A DNA stretch of 64,000 nt, taken from assembly GCA_947496705.1 (NCBI GenBank), contig CANMDW010000003.1, forward strand, positions 124,001-188,000, given 5' to 3'. The notes below the pieces were generated by a model that worked only from the letters and a program-made list of their open reading frames with translations, did not search any database and was not told the DNA's origin. The DNA comes from an uncultured Aquimarina sp. Lineage in GTDB: Bacteria > Bacteroidota > Bacteroidia > Flavobacteriales > Flavobacteriaceae. Below are positions 51,251 to 60,959 of the stretch, piece by piece. How positions within the stretch are numbered: the stretch's first letter is position 1; each line of letters begins with the position of its first letter. The position numbers and the translations under genes are program-made.

Positions 51251-54200
51251 GTGAATAACACCCTTATCACGCAAACCTTTATACAGTCTCTGCAATTACA
51301 GAAACTAGAGAGTGCTATTGCCCAAAATAAAGATAAAACCCATCTGCAAGGCCTTATCGGATCCTCATTATCCTTTGTAATTTCAACTGTTTTTAAACAA
51401 TCCTCAACACCTTTTCTCTGTGTTTTTAATGACAAAGAAGAAGCTGCTTATTATCTCAATGATCTCGAACAATTACTGGGCGATAAAAATGTACTTTTTT
51501 ATCCGGGTAGTTATCGCAGGCCCTATCAAATTGAAGAAACCGATAATGCCAATGTACTGCTGAGAGCCGAGGTACTTAACCGCATCAACTCCCGAAAAAA
51601 GCCTGCATTGATCGTTACCTATCCTGATGCGCTGTTTGAAAAAGTAGTGACACGAAAAGAACTGGAAAAAAACACTTTAAAAATTAGTGTTAACGACACG
51701 CTCTCTCTGGATTTTGTAAACGAAGTATTGTTTGAATATCAGTTTCAAAGAGTGGATTTTGTGACCGAACCGGGTGAATTTTCTGTACGTGGTGGAATTG
51801 TGGATGTATTCTCCTTTAGTAACGATGAACCCTATCGTATTGAGTTTTTCGGGGACGAGGTAGATAGCATCAGAACCTTTGATGTAGCAACCCAGCTTTC
51901 TACAGATCAGATCAAAAAGATCGCTATTATCCCAAATGTCGAGAATAAAGCGCTTCAGGAAACACGGGAGAGTTTTTTACAATATATTGCCGATAAAACC
52001 GTCATTTTCACCAAAGATATCGAGCTGCTTTCGGCAAGAATTGATAAAAACTTTGAGAAAGCAAAGGAAGCTTTCAAAATGCTTTCGCAGGAAATAAAAC
52101 GCAGCACTCCCGAAGAACTTTTTGCAACTTCAGATCTTATCAAAAAGCAACTATTAGATTTTACTTTGGTTGAAATCGGAAACCGTTCTTTTACCAAAGC
52201 AGACTACACAATAAAGTTTGACACCAAACCTCAACCTTCCTTCAATAAACAATTTGATTTACTCATTCAAAACCTGAATGACAATCACGAAAACGGATAC
52301 AAAAACTATATTTTTTGTGTAAGTGAGCAGCAAGCCAAGCGATTTCATGATATTTTTGATGATGCCGATCTTGATGTAAAGCAATATGAGACCATTGTTT
52401 TTTCGGCATTTCAGGGGTTTATCGATCATGATCAAAAGATTGCTTGTTATACCGATCATCAGATCTTTGAGCGGTATCACAAATTTCACCTCAAGAATGG
52501 GTATGCCAAAAAACAAGCGATCACCCTCAAAGAACTCACCAATCTCGAAGTAGGCGACTATGTTACGCACATCGATCACGGGATAGGGAAATTCGGGGGA
52601 CTGCAAAAAATAGATGTCGAAGGCAAAAAACAAGAAGCCATTAAGTTGATGTATGGAGAAAGAGATGTGCTGTACCTAAGCATTCATTCGCTGCATAAGA
52701 TCTCAAAATATAATGGTAAAGATGGTAAACCTCCTCAAATTTATAAACTGGGATCCAAAGCCTGGAAATCCTTAAAACAAAAAACCAAAGCACGTGTAAA
52801 ACATATTGCCTTCAACCTGATCCAGTTGTATGCAAAGCGAAAATTACAGAAAGGATTTCAATATAATCCAGACAGCTATTTGCAGCATGAACTGGAAGCT
52901 TCATTTATCTACGAGGATACTCCCGATCAAAGTACTGCTACAGAAGCGGTAAAAGCCGATATGGAGAGTGAACGCCCGATGGATCGATTGATTTGTGGGG
53001 ATGTTGGTTTCGGTAAAACCGAAGTAGCTATTAGAGCTGCATTTAAAGCAGTAGATAACGGAAAACAGGTGGCCATCCTGGTACCAACCACAATTTTGGC
53101 ATTTCAGCATGCAAAAACCTTTAGAGAACGGTTGAAAGATTTTCCGGTAGTGATTGAATATATAAACCGTTTCCGCACTGCGAAACAAAAAAGGGAAACG
53201 CTGGAAGATCTGGCCAACGGAAAAGTAGATATCATTATCGGTACCCATCAACTGGTTAATAAGAACGTAAAATTCAAAGACCTGGGATTACTGGTTATCG
53301 ATGAGGAGCAAAAGTTTGGGGTCTCGGTAAAAGACAAGCTCAAGACTATTAAAGAAAATGTAGATACCTTAACACTTACCGCTACGCCTATCCCGAGGAC
53401 CTTGCAGTTTAGTTTGATGGCAGCCCGCGATTTATCTACCATTACTACGCCTCCACCAAATCGCTATCCGATCGAAACCCATGTAATACGATTCAGTGAA
53501 GAAACCATCCGGGATGCCATAAGTTATGAAATCCAACGTGGCGGACAGGTATTTTTTATCCATAATCGTATAGAAAACATCAAAGAAGTGGCTGGTATGG
53601 TACAGCGACTGGTGCCTGACGCCAAAATAGGTGTGGGGCACGGGCAAATGGAAGGAAAAAAGCTGGAAGGACTGATGCTTTCTTTTATGAATGGAGAATT
53701 TGATGTATTGATTTCTACAACCATAGTAGAAAGTGGATTAGATGTACCCAATGCCAATACTATTTTTATCAACAATGCTAATCATTTCGGAATTTCAGAC
53801 CTGCATCAGATGCGGGGACGTGTAGGACGAAGTAATAAAAAAGCCTTTTGTTACTTTATCACTCCGCCCTATTCTGCTATGACCGAAGATGCCCGCAAAA
53901 GGATCACGGCCCTGGAGCAGTTCTCTGAACTGGGTAGTGGGTTTAATATTGCCATGAAAGATCTCGAAATAAGAGGTGCAGGAGATCTGCTGGGTGGCGA
54001 ACAAAGCGGTTTTATTAATGAGATCGGTTTTGAGACTTACCAAAAGATATTGAATGAAGCTATAGAGGAATTGAAAGAAAATGAATTTAAAGAACTATAT
54101 GAAGAGGAAAGCGGCAAAAAAACATACCTGAAAGACACACAGATCGATACCGATTTTGAATTGCTATTCCCCGATGATTATATCAACAACATTACTGAAC

Positions 54201-54616
54201 GTCTCAATTTGTACACAGAATTGAACTCAGTAAAAGACGAAAACGAATTACAAGCCTATGAACAACGTTTAACAGATCGTTTTGGGGAATTGCCGGAGCA
54301 AGCGGTAGATCTGTTAAATTCTGTGCGTATTAAATGGATTGCTACGGCTATTGGATTAGAGAAGATCGTAATGAAGCAGCACAAACTGGTGGGGTATTTT
54401 ATCAGCGATCAGCAATCTGATTTTTATCAAAGTACTGCTTTTACCCAGGTATTGCAATTTGTACAGCAAAATACTGGCAGTTGTAAAATGAAAGAAAAAA
54501 ATACCCGCAACGGATTGCGATTATTATTGACTTTTGAAAATATAGACTCCATTCAAAAAGCTTTAAAGGCGTTACAACCTATGCAACCGGTTACTGGTGA
54601 AATAAAAATATCCTGA
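51251..54616 (+). CDS. mfd: transcription-repair coupling factor
   Basis: A 1121-residue DNA translocase that removes stalled RNA polymerase and recruits UvrA. The order is complete: UvrB-like N-terminal domains (FYPGSYRRPYQIEETDNANV, VTEPGEFSVRGGIVDVFSF), the RNA polymerase-interacting domain (LEVGDYVTHIDHGIGKFGGL), motor domain 1 with Walker A DRLICGDVGFGKTEVAIRAA and the DEEQ box LLVIDEEQKFGVSVKD, motor domain 2 (VLISTTIVESGLDVPNANT, HQMRGRVGRSNKKAFCYF), the TRG segment (LGSGFNIAMKDLEIRGAGDL) and the C-terminal UvrA-masking domain. It starts with GTG at 51251; no ATG is nearby in frame. Confidence 0.97.
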   Translation: MNNTLITQTFIQSLQLQKLESAIAQNKDKTHLQGLIGSSLSFVISTVFKQSSTPFLCVFNDKEEAAYYLNDLEQLLGDKNVLFYPGSYRRPYQIEETDNANVLLRAEVLNRINSRKKPALIVTYPDALFEKVVTRKELEKNTLKISVNDTLSLDFVNEVLFEYQFQRVDFVTEPGEFSVRGGIVDVFSFSNDEPYRIEFFGDEVDSIRTFDVATQLSTDQIKKIAIIPNVENKALQETRESFLQYIADKTVIFTKDIELLSARIDKNFEKAKEAFKMLSQEIKRSTPEELFATSDLIKKQLLDFTLVEIGNRSFTKADYTIKFDTKPQPSFNKQFDLLIQNLNDNHENGYKNYIFCVSEQQAKRFHDIFDDADLDVKQYETIVFSAFQGFIDHDQKIACYTDHQIFERYHKFHLKNGYAKKQAITLKELTNLEVGDYVTHIDHGIGKFGGLQKIDVEGKKQEAIKLMYGERDVLYLSIHSLHKISKYNGKDGKPPQIYKLGSKAWKSLKQKTKARVKHIAFNLIQLYAKRKLQKGFQYNPDSYLQHELEASFIYEDTPDQSTATEAVKADMESERPMDRLICGDVGFGKTEVAIRAAFKAVDNGKQVAILVPTTILAFQHAKTFRERLKDFPVVIEYINRFRTAKQKRETLEDLANGKVDIIIGTHQLVNKNVKFKDLGLLVIDEEQKFGVSVKDKLKTIKENVDTLTLTATPIPRTLQFSLMAARDLSTITTPPPNRYPIETHVIRFSEETIRDAISYEIQRGGQVFFIHNRIENIKEVAGMVQRLVPDAKIGVGHGQMEGKKLEGLMLSFMNGEFDVLISTTIVESGLDVPNANTIFINNANHFGISDLHQMRGRVGRSNKKAFCYFITPPYSAMTEDARKRITALEQFSELGSGFNIAMKDLEIRGAGDLLGGEQSGFINEIGFETYQKILNEAIEELKENEFKELYEEESGKKTYLKDTQIDTDFELLFPDDYINNITERLNLYTELNSVKDENELQAYEQRLTDRFGELPEQAVDLLNSVRIKWIATAIGLEKIVMKQHKLVGYFISDQQSDFYQSTAFTQVLQFVQQNTGSCKMKEKNTRNGLRLLLTFENIDSIQKALKALQPMQPVTGEIKIS

Positions 54617-54732
54617 TTACAATAGAATGCGTATTGTGAAGCCAGTATTAGCAATGTAGGATTTTTCTTGTTTTCGTTGTTTTACACTTAAAAAATATGT
54701 AGAAATTTAGCCTTTATATGTTTTTTGACGAT

Positions 54733-54740
54733 TATATTTG
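54733..54740 (+). promoter_or_regulatory. -7 promoter element of orphan gene
   Basis: TATATTTG, a perfect match; the leader to the ATG at 54846 would be about 100 bases. Confidence 0.5.
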
Positions 54741-54845
54741 TGTTTTGTCGATGATTTTGTTTTGAGCGAGTTTTATATATCATAGTATGCTATGTTTATT
54801 TTTAACTTCCCCCTATAGGTTATAACAATAAGACCAACAAGGATT

Positions 54846-55187
54846 ATGAATACAAAAGAGGAATTTAGCTTTTTGAAAGGAAACTGGAAACCGTTAAAGA
54901 AATTAAACAATAAAGTTAATCAACTGATTGCCAATTTTAATACTAATAAACTTTATGCAGTAAATTATTCTAATGTAAGAAATAGATTTATTGAAGAAAT
55001 TGAAAATTATAAAAATCATCCGGAACTAATAGATATCGACGAATTTTCAATGAATTATTCTTTTGGTTATCATTTTTGTAATGACATTAATGATTTACAA
55101 AGTAAAGAAGCCATGTTTATTGAAATTAAAAGTTATCTTAAAAATTTAAACCTAATAGGGCAAAAAACCTTCAAAATTCAGACCTGA
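54846..55187 (+). CDS. hypothetical protein, 113 aa
   Basis: I do not recognise a family. The 113 residues are soluble, mostly helical, rich in N, K and aromatic residues (KPLKKLNNKVNQLIANFNTN; EDINDL-like helix; FSMNYSFGYHFCNDINDLQS). There is no signal peptide. The gene is AT-richer than its neighbours mfd and the LytTR regulator and stands alone between them. It has a good promoter element and normal codon usage, so I take it as real, with low certainty. Confidence 0.55.
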   Translation: MNTKEEFSFLKGNWKPLKKLNNKVNQLIANFNTNKLYAVNYSNVRNRFIEEIENYKNHPELIDIDEFSMNYSFGYHFCNDINDLQSKEAMFIEIKSYLKNLNLIGQKTFKIQT

Positions 55188-55238
55188 CAGGCTTGTGCCA
55201 AACTTGTATTGGTATCAAAATCTGTTAGGTATTATTCT

Positions 55239-55991
55239 CTACTTTAAGATCTTATATACACTTAAAAAAGCATTCTTATAGGTTCTCCCCAGGGTTACTT
55301 TTAGATTATCTTTGAGAAGGATCAGGTTATCGTTATAATGTACTTCTTTTACCTTTTTTAAATTTACAATATAATTTCTGTGTGAACGAAGAAAAATAGC
55401 TCGGGGCAATTTTTCCTGAAGCTCGGCCAGGGCATACTGCACCAAAAAGACTTCATCTTTTACTACAACTTTAGAGTATCGTCCTTCTACTTCGATATAA
55501 TAAATGTCTTTTAAATAGATCTTATGCAGTACATTGTTTTTCTTGATAAAAAAAGCAAGGTGCTTTTCATTTTCCGGCAGGTCTTTCTCTGTATGGCTCC
55601 ATGTTGCCTCTCTCATATATTTTTCCAATGCCAGTTCTATGGCATAGATAATTTCTAATTCATTAAAAGGTTTTAACAAAAAACTGTAGGGTTGTGTTAT
55701 TCTGGCTCTTTCAAATACATCCCGGTCGAAGTGACCTGTTAAAAAAACAAAAGGTTTTAGCACGTGTTTATGTATGTTGATCTTTTCGGCAAATGCAATC
55801 CCATCGGGAAGCCCGTTTAAAAAAATATCGACAATCACCACATCAAATTTTTCGGTATAATAATAGGTCAACGCTTCTTTGAGATTGGTAGCCATCGCCA
55901 CCACGTTGAATTGGTGTTTTTCGAGACGATCTTTTAATAGATTTGCTTCAAAAGGATCATCTTCTATGACTAAAACGTTAATTTTTTTCAT
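55239..55991 (-). CDS. LytTR-type response regulator
   Basis: A 250-residue regulator. The receiver domain (about 1-120) has the acidic pair in LVIEDDPFEANLL, phosphoacceptor D55 in VVIVDIFLNGLPDG, and K in FLLKPFN. The LytTR DNA-binding domain (about 150-250) shows IYLKDIYYIEVEGRYSKVVV, then LPRAIFLRSHRNYIVNLKKV and VTLGRTYKNAFL. It overlaps the histidine kinase gene by 14 bases and is its partner. The target is not proven; the co-transcribed DUF2589-like gene and the divergent cluster after 58565 are candidates. Confidence 0.93.
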   Translation of the reverse strand: MKKINVLVIEDDPFEANLLKDRLEKHQFNVVAMATNLKEALTYYYTEKFDVVIVDIFLNGLPDGIAFAEKINIHKHVLKPFVFLTGHFDRDVFERARITQPYSFLLKPFNELEIIYAIELALEKYMREATWSHTEKDLPENEKHLAFFIKKNNVLHKIYLKDIYYIEVEGRYSKVVVKDEVFLVQYALAELQEKLPRAIFLRSHRNYIVNLKKVKEVHYNDNLILLKDNLKVTLGRTYKNAFLSVYKILK

Positions 55992-57825
55992 GGTTACTAG
56001 TACAGTTTGGCAGTGTTATGATAGTCGTTGTTCCTTTATTTTTCTTACTCTGTATATGTAGGGTTCCTCCGTTTCTTTTTACAAAAGAAAAACACAATCG
56101 CAACCCCAGGCCGGTACTTCTTCTTCCTGTGGTATCCCGATGTGTTTTGATCGATACATCTCGTAGTGATTTTACGGTGGCTTCATCCATACCTACACCG
56201 GTATCTTTGATCATTAGGGTGGTATGCCCGTTATCTTTTTGGGCTGTAACATAGATCTTTTTCCCTTCGGGAGTAAATTTGATGGCATTGTCAATAAGGT
56301 TTCTAAAGATAATTTTTAACGAATTAATATCTGCATATACTTCGAGATTCTCAGGAATATCGACCACCAATTGAATGTGTTTCATGGCCAACCCAGATAA
56401 AAATACCGGCTGCACCTGGTCGAACAATGCCAAAACCTCACTATTTTCTTTCTGAAAGAACATACGTTTGTTTTGTAACAATACCCAATGCAATAAATTG
56501 TCTAATAACAAATAGGTTTTGTTTGCTGCATTGCTTCCCAGCAATACCAACTCCTTTAGTTTGTGTTGATTCTTAGTGCTCAATACTGTTTTCATTTGGT
56601 TGGTAACCGCTATAAGGTGATATACCGGAGACCGTAAATCGTGGGCGAGTACCGAAAACAACTCATCTTTTAATTTGTTAAGTTCATTTAGTGATTCTTT
56701 TTGTGCTTGTATCAGCTTGTTTTTTTGCAAACTATTGGTGTAAAATCTGGCAATCAACAATGCGATGATCAATAAGCCTGCCGCAGTGATCAGCAATAAA
56801 TTGCGTTGCTGATTTTTGATCTGCAATGCCGCTTGCTGTATTTGTTTATTTTTTTCGAGTGTGGTGATCTCGGTATTTTTTTGTTGCAGTTCGACTTTTT
56901 TCTGCTGTTCTGCCAGCTCCCAGATACGCTGGCTATCTTTCAGACTGTCTTGTATTTTGCTGTATTTTTTAAAATACTGCAGGGCGGTTTTATAATCGTT
57001 TCTGTTTTCTTCTACAATGGCCATGTTGAAATAGGCTGTTTTCATCACAGTGGGATCTTTGATTTTTTGAGCCAGTCGTAATGCTTTCTTAAAAAGAGGG
57101 ATCGCTTTGGTATCTTTATATTGTATATAATAGAGGTTGGCCAGGTCCATATAAGAAATTGCTAGGGCCGACGAATCTTTGAGTTGCTTTTCAATTTCAA
57201 TTGTTTTTCTATAGGTCACTTCAGACTCATCATAATTTTTCAAATGCAAATAACATAAGGCTTTATTTTTATATATTTCTTTTAGATAATAAGGATTCGG
57301 ATGTTCTTGTACTAGCGATTCTGCTCTTTCTAAAGATATAAGCGCTTTTTTAAACTCTTTTTTTACTTCATGAATATATGCAATATTTATATAGATGTTG
57401 CTCATAAGAATAGGGTCTGCACTTAACGATATAGCGTTATTGAATGAAGATAATGCTTCCGATAATATATCCTTTTTTAAAAAGATTCTGCCTCTTAAAA
57501 AATAAAAGCAGCCTGTCATTTCTGAAGATGTATTGGTAAGCCTGACCTTCAGTTCATTTTCCAGATCAGCTAATTGTTCTAATTCAAAAGTGTTCTTCCC
57601 AATTGAAAGTATGTGGTAATTATGATAATATGTAGCTAGTGTATCTTTTTTTAATTCTGCATTTGATAAAGATGATACTACTTTTCTTTTTTCAGGATCG
57701 TTTTTACAAATCGGGCAATACTGTACTATTAAATTCTCAATATTTGCCGTCCGAGTACTTTTTTGTGAATACATAAAAATTGTACCACAAAAAAAAGTAA
57801 CTGAAAAAAATAAGATTCTTAACAA
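55978..57825 (-). CDS. TPR-containing sensor histidine kinase
   Basis: A 615-residue membrane kinase. A leader (RILFFSVTFFCGTIFMYSQ) and TPRs (about 90-290: DILSEALSSFNNAISLSADP, DTKAIPLFKKALRLAQK) form the periplasmic sensor, a membrane helix (NLLLITAAGLLIIALLIARF) follows, then HisKA with H395 in FSVLAHDLRSPVYHL and an ATPase domain (FRNLIDNAIKFTPEG; KDTGVGMDEATV; STGLGLRLCFSFVKRNGG). The start is a TTG at 57825, six bases after the upstream gene's stop; the next ATG would remove the signal peptide. It is cotranscribed with the LytTR regulator. Confidence 0.9.
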   Translation of the reverse strand: MLRILFFSVTFFCGTIFMYSQKSTRTANIENLIVQYCPICKNDPEKRKVVSSLSNAELKKDTLATYYHNYHILSIGKNTFELEQLADLENELKVRLTNTSSEMTGCFYFLRGRIFLKKDILSEALSSFNNAISLSADPILMSNIYINIAYIHEVKKEFKKALISLERAESLVQEHPNPYYLKEIYKNKALCYLHLKNYDESEVTYRKTIEIEKQLKDSSALAISYMDLANLYYIQYKDTKAIPLFKKALRLAQKIKDPTVMKTAYFNMAIVEENRNDYKTALQYFKKYSKIQDSLKDSQRIWELAEQQKKVELQQKNTEITTLEKNKQIQQAALQIKNQQRNLLLITAAGLLIIALLIARFYTNSLQKNKLIQAQKESLNELNKLKDELFSVLAHDLRSPVYHLIAVTNQMKTVLSTKNQHKLKELVLLGSNAANKTYLLLDNLLHWVLLQNKRMFFQKENSEVLALFDQVQPVFLSGLAMKHIQLVVDIPENLEVYADINSLKIIFRNLIDNAIKFTPEGKKIYVTAQKDNGHTTLMIKDTGVGMDEATVKSLRDVSIKTHRDTTGRRSTGLGLRLCFSFVKRNGGTLHIQSKKNKGTTTIITLPNCTSNHEKN

Positions 57826-57831
57826 AATTAT

Positions 57832-58359
57832 TTATACATAGGTAGGAGTCGTTACCGTTCCCCTCGAGGTCTCCGGGTCTAAATTTACATCTCTTACAAT
57901 AACGGCTTCAGCGGTTAGCATGTCTTTAAAGAGCAACTTGTAATTTATGGTAAACATATAGGCATCATATCCGGTAGGGTTTTCTGATGCATCATACACA
58001 ATCTCAAAGTCTCTGCACAACACCGTATGATCCCCTGCAAGAGTATTGATCAGGGTTTTAATCCTAAAAACACCATTGTATTTAAAAAAAATGCTATGTA
58101 TATCAGGATTCTCACCATTTGTTGGGATCGGGATCGGAAAAGCACTTGGAGGAGGATCAGGAGGTGTCAGTATATTGGGAATATAGGCAACCATCTGCAT
58201 ATCAAATGATTTATTCCCATGATTATCTTCTACTTCCGACAAATTTACCAAAGGTACTTTTACAGCTTCAGCTACCAGAACAGCCTTGGCAGGGTCGTTT
58301 ATTTTACTGACTTGTTTTACCAATAGATTAAGTCCTGCAATTTCAACGGGGTCGTTCAT
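57832..58359 (-). CDS. DUF2589-like protein, first gene of the kinase operon
   Basis: A 175-residue soluble protein without signal peptide. The pattern EAVKVPLVNLSEVEDNHGNK followed by SFDMQMVAYIP resembles the KVPLLxL ... VSFDMEV core of the two DUF2589-type proteins at 60247 and 61291, so I take it as a distant member. The second half (FRIKTLINTLAGDHTVLCRD, FEIVYDASENPTGYDAYMFT) has alternating strands. It lies 6 bases ahead of the kinase gene and diverges from the six-gene cluster, tying the two-component pair to that cluster. The family assignment is weak. Confidence 0.6.
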   Translation of the reverse strand: MNDPVEIAGLNLLVKQVSKINDPAKAVLVAEAVKVPLVNLSEVEDNHGNKSFDMQMVAYIPNILTPPDPPPSAFPIPIPTNGENPDIHSIFFKYNGVFRIKTLINTLAGDHTVLCRDFEIVYDASENPTGYDAYMFTINYKLLFKDMLTAEAVIVRDVNLDPETSRGTVTTPTYV

Positions 58360-58527
58360 TTGTGGTTGGTTTTAAGATACATACACTAAGATAAGAAAAA
58401 GACCTATATAAAAATGTTGTTCATATCTTAATTTTTGACATTCAATACATTTTATCCTTCGCTTGTGTCATTTATCTCCAATATCCAGTATAACCGAGCT
58501 ACTTTTACCTCATAACAATAACATATC

Positions 58528-58541
58528 GAAAAGCGCTTTTC
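58528..58541 (+). promoter_or_regulatory. perfect 14-bp palindrome in the divergent intergenic region
   Basis: GAAAAGCGCTTTTC is a perfect palindrome 23 bases upstream of the ATG at 58565. It could be an operator for the six-gene cluster. The rest of the 205-base intergenic region contains no clear -7 element that I can defend. Confidence 0.4.
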
Positions 58542-58564
58542 ATGGGTTTTAAAATAACACAGAG

Positions 58565-59158
58565 ATGAAATTCGATATACCACAAATCAAAGAGGTCCTG
58601 ATAAAAAAGGGATATACTTTTTTTGATAAAAACAAAGTGTATAATCTCAACATTATAGGAGTGCGTAGCAATAATGATGTTGCCAATAGTTTTGACGACT
58701 GGCTCTATCTTATCTTTCGGGATGAGGCGTTACAGATGCAAATACATGAGTTCCCAATCACTACCGATCCCGGAACATATTGGCTGCAACACCCCATGAA
58801 TGTAAATGGCACCGCCATTTTGGTTCCCGGACAGTATAAAGGGTCGCACCAGATCGGCTTGCACCAGGGTAAATATGAAGCCCTTAAACAAAAAGCAGCC
58901 CTTAAGGTTTGGCGCGATGCGACCAGAGATACTACACTAGACAAAAACGGGAAGATCTATACAGGAATCTTTGGGATTAATATTCATAGAAGTAATGCCA
59001 CCAGCCAATCGCAGATTGTAGAAAAGTGGTCTGCCGGATGCCAGGTATTTCAAAAAGTAACACATTTCAATTTTTTTATGGATTGCTGCCGCAAAGCCAA
59101 AGGTATTTATGGCAACTCTTTTACCTATACCCTTCTGGAAGAGATCGATTTTAAATAA
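58565..59158 (+). CDS. L,D-transpeptidase (YkuD)-like protein
   Basis: A 197-residue protein without signal peptide. The motif GIFGINIHRSNATSQSQIVE followed by KWSAGCQVF gives H141 and C159, the spacing of the H...S-x-G-C active site of YkuD-type L,D-transpeptidases. That fold makes or cuts 3-3 peptidoglycan crosslinks; related domains in phage and toxin contexts act as endolysin-like enzymes. Lack of a leader means it would be cytoplasmic unless exported by special means. It is the first gene of the six-gene cluster. The motif match is good, the overall family assignment moderate. Confidence 0.65.
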   Translation: MKFDIPQIKEVLIKKGYTFFDKNKVYNLNIIGVRSNNDVANSFDDWLYLIFRDEALQMQIHEFPITTDPGTYWLQHPMNVNGTAILVPGQYKGSHQIGLHQGKYEALKQKAALKVWRDATRDTTLDKNGKIYTGIFGINIHRSNATSQSQIVEKWSAGCQVFQKVTHFNFFMDCCRKAKGIYGNSFTYTLLEEIDFK

Positions 59159-59224
59159 CCTGTTACTATTCATTACCATCCCCATATTATAAAAAGTCAA
59201 TAATCAATATAAAAAAAGACAAAA

Positions 59225-60121
59225 ATGAAACAGTTACACAAATTACTTAATAAATTATATGAGCTAGGGTATCTGGCTGAAGATTCGGAAACAAAAAAAC
59301 AAATTGTAGTCGACATCCTTTTATCCAAAAATCGTCCTGTAGAAGTGTCTGAAATTATAGATGTGTTCGAAGGCAATCAAAAACCAAAGCAACAACCCGC
59401 ATTTTATGAGCAATACCTTAAACAAAAGCTGACTGTGGTATTTTATGTTGGTGGTGAGATAACCTCTCTGGGCGTTCAAATGCTAAGAGATGGGTTGGAA
59501 AAAGCAGGTAAATTAGACCTTCTTAATGATCCCGTTACAAATGAAGATACAGCAAAACTAATCTATAACACAGCTTTGACCCAACAAGATGATAAGGAAC
59601 TATTTAAAATTAATGTTACTATTAATAGTTTATGGAGAGACCGGGATCTGGAAATAGAATTAAACCAAATTACCCGGTATATAGAAAGCGAAGTACATAA
59701 AATGCCTTTGGTAGATGTTCTTTGCGTCTCGGCCGATGAACCCTACAGGCTTCACCAAAGCAAGAGCCATTTGGCAAAACAAAATATTGATTACGCAACC
59801 TATATCAAGAATATAAGCGCAAAGCAATACCAAGACTATGACGATGTCACCCTGTTTGTAATCGGTCATGGTACAGAGGCAGGAAAGATTAGTTGTCAAA
59901 ACTTTGGGCTGTACACTCCCTTGGAAGTAATCAACGCATTGAAAATCGAAGCAGCAAAAGTAACGTTGTATGTCCCGCTACAATGCCATCCTAATGCGGC
60001 ACAAATTTTGGCGACGCAACAAAAATTACCTTCACAAAGTATGGAGCGTAACGATAAAGTTACCGCTCAAGATCTGCAAAATTGGATAGAAGACAATCTT
60101 GGAAATCTTTGGTGCAGGTAA
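59225..60121 (+). CDS. putative caspase-clan (CHAT/C80-like) cysteine protease
   Basis: A 298-residue soluble protein. Residues 1-50 are a helical bundle (MKQLHKLLNKLYELGYLAED; PVEVSEIIDVFEGN) like an adaptor domain. After a linker, strands alternate with helices; the motif DDVTLFVIGHGTEAG places H215 after a hydrophobic strand and AKVTLYVPLQCHPNAAQ places C254 after the next, the His-Gly/Cys dyad layout of clan CD proteases (caspase, CHAT, C80 toxin protease). A spacing of 39 residues is within their range. There is no detectable signal peptide. The role is unknown; its context suggests a regulated protease in a surface or conflict system. The assignment rests on two motifs only. Confidence 0.5.
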   Translation: MKQLHKLLNKLYELGYLAEDSETKKQIVVDILLSKNRPVEVSEIIDVFEGNQKPKQQPAFYEQYLKQKLTVVFYVGGEITSLGVQMLRDGLEKAGKLDLLNDPVTNEDTAKLIYNTALTQQDDKELFKINVTINSLWRDRDLEIELNQITRYIESEVHKMPLVDVLCVSADEPYRLHQSKSHLAKQNIDYATYIKNISAKQYQDYDDVTLFVIGHGTEAGKISCQNFGLYTPLEVINALKIEAAKVTLYVPLQCHPNAAQILATQQKLPSQSMERNDKVTAQDLQNWIEDNLGNLWCR

Positions 60122-60246
60122 CACATGTATTCATTTTAGCGTGTTGTATTTCTACGAAATACATATAGTATCAAACAAGGTGCACATAAGTTTCATATAG
60201 CAAATGAGCTCTTGTTTCAAATAATAAACTTTAAAAATCAAATATT

Positions 60247-60942
60247 ATGGAAATTGCAAATCAATTCAAAGGGCTCCCTATGGAGAATCTTATCGGGGGG
60301 CCATTAAAAGCAGCCTGCGATGCCAATGTATTAATGGCACGGGCGACTTCACAATTTATCAATGACGTTGGGTTCTTACCGCAACAAGGTGAAAACGGAG
60401 AAATAATTCCCGGAGCACCGCGCATGGTAGATTTTTCATTCGAACGGCCGGGAACCGATGCCGAAGGAGCTCCCACCATCGAGCTGATAAAGCTCAAAGT
60501 ACCGATCCTGGCCATTGTGCCCATACCCAATTTACAGGTCAACAATGTAGATGTTTCTTTTGATATGGAAGTGAAGAACTCGACTTCCTCCAAAGAGAAG
60601 CTCGATATGAATGCCAGTATGGAAGCTCAGATAAAAATGGGGTTCGGACCCTTCTCGGCGACCGTTAAGATAAGCGGGTCGGTATCCTCTTCAAAAGAAA
60701 ATACCCGTAGCAGTGATTCTTCAGCAAAATACCATGTAGAGGTAAATGCCAGGAATTTTGGAATGCCTGAAGGATTAGCCCGTGTGCTGGATCTTATGAA
60801 TCAGGCCGCGGCGCCAAGAAGGATTGAGCAGTATAAACCTAATGACAAGGGAGAAATCAATCGAGATGATAAAGGCAATCCAACAGACACGCCTGTATTG
60901 CTAGACAGCACAGATACCGAGATTGGATCTAATGAGAGTTAA
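60247..60942 (+). CDS. DUF2589 family protein (larger)
   Basis: A 231-residue protein. The N-terminus MEIANQFKGLPMENLIGGPL with helix AACDANVLMARATSQFINDV, then IKLKVPILAIVPIPNLQV and VDVSFDMEVKNS, is the DUF2589 pattern: a hydrophobic P-rich strand followed by a beta sandwich. A serine-rich middle (KISGSVSSSKENTRSSDS) and a polar tail follow. The family's biochemistry is unknown. It lies in the middle of the cluster, 17 bases ahead of the small orphan, clearly in the same operon, and has a paralogue at 61291. Confidence 0.85.
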   Translation: MEIANQFKGLPMENLIGGPLKAACDANVLMARATSQFINDVGFLPQQGENGEIIPGAPRMVDFSFERPGTDAEGAPTIELIKLKVPILAIVPIPNLQVNNVDVSFDMEVKNSTSSKEKLDMNASMEAQIKMGFGPFSATVKISGSVSSSKENTRSSDSSAKYHVEVNARNFGMPEGLARVLDLMNQAAAPRRIEQYKPNDKGEINRDDKGNPTDTPVLLDSTDTEIGSNES

Positions 60943-60959
60943 CTCGATAATTAAATGAT

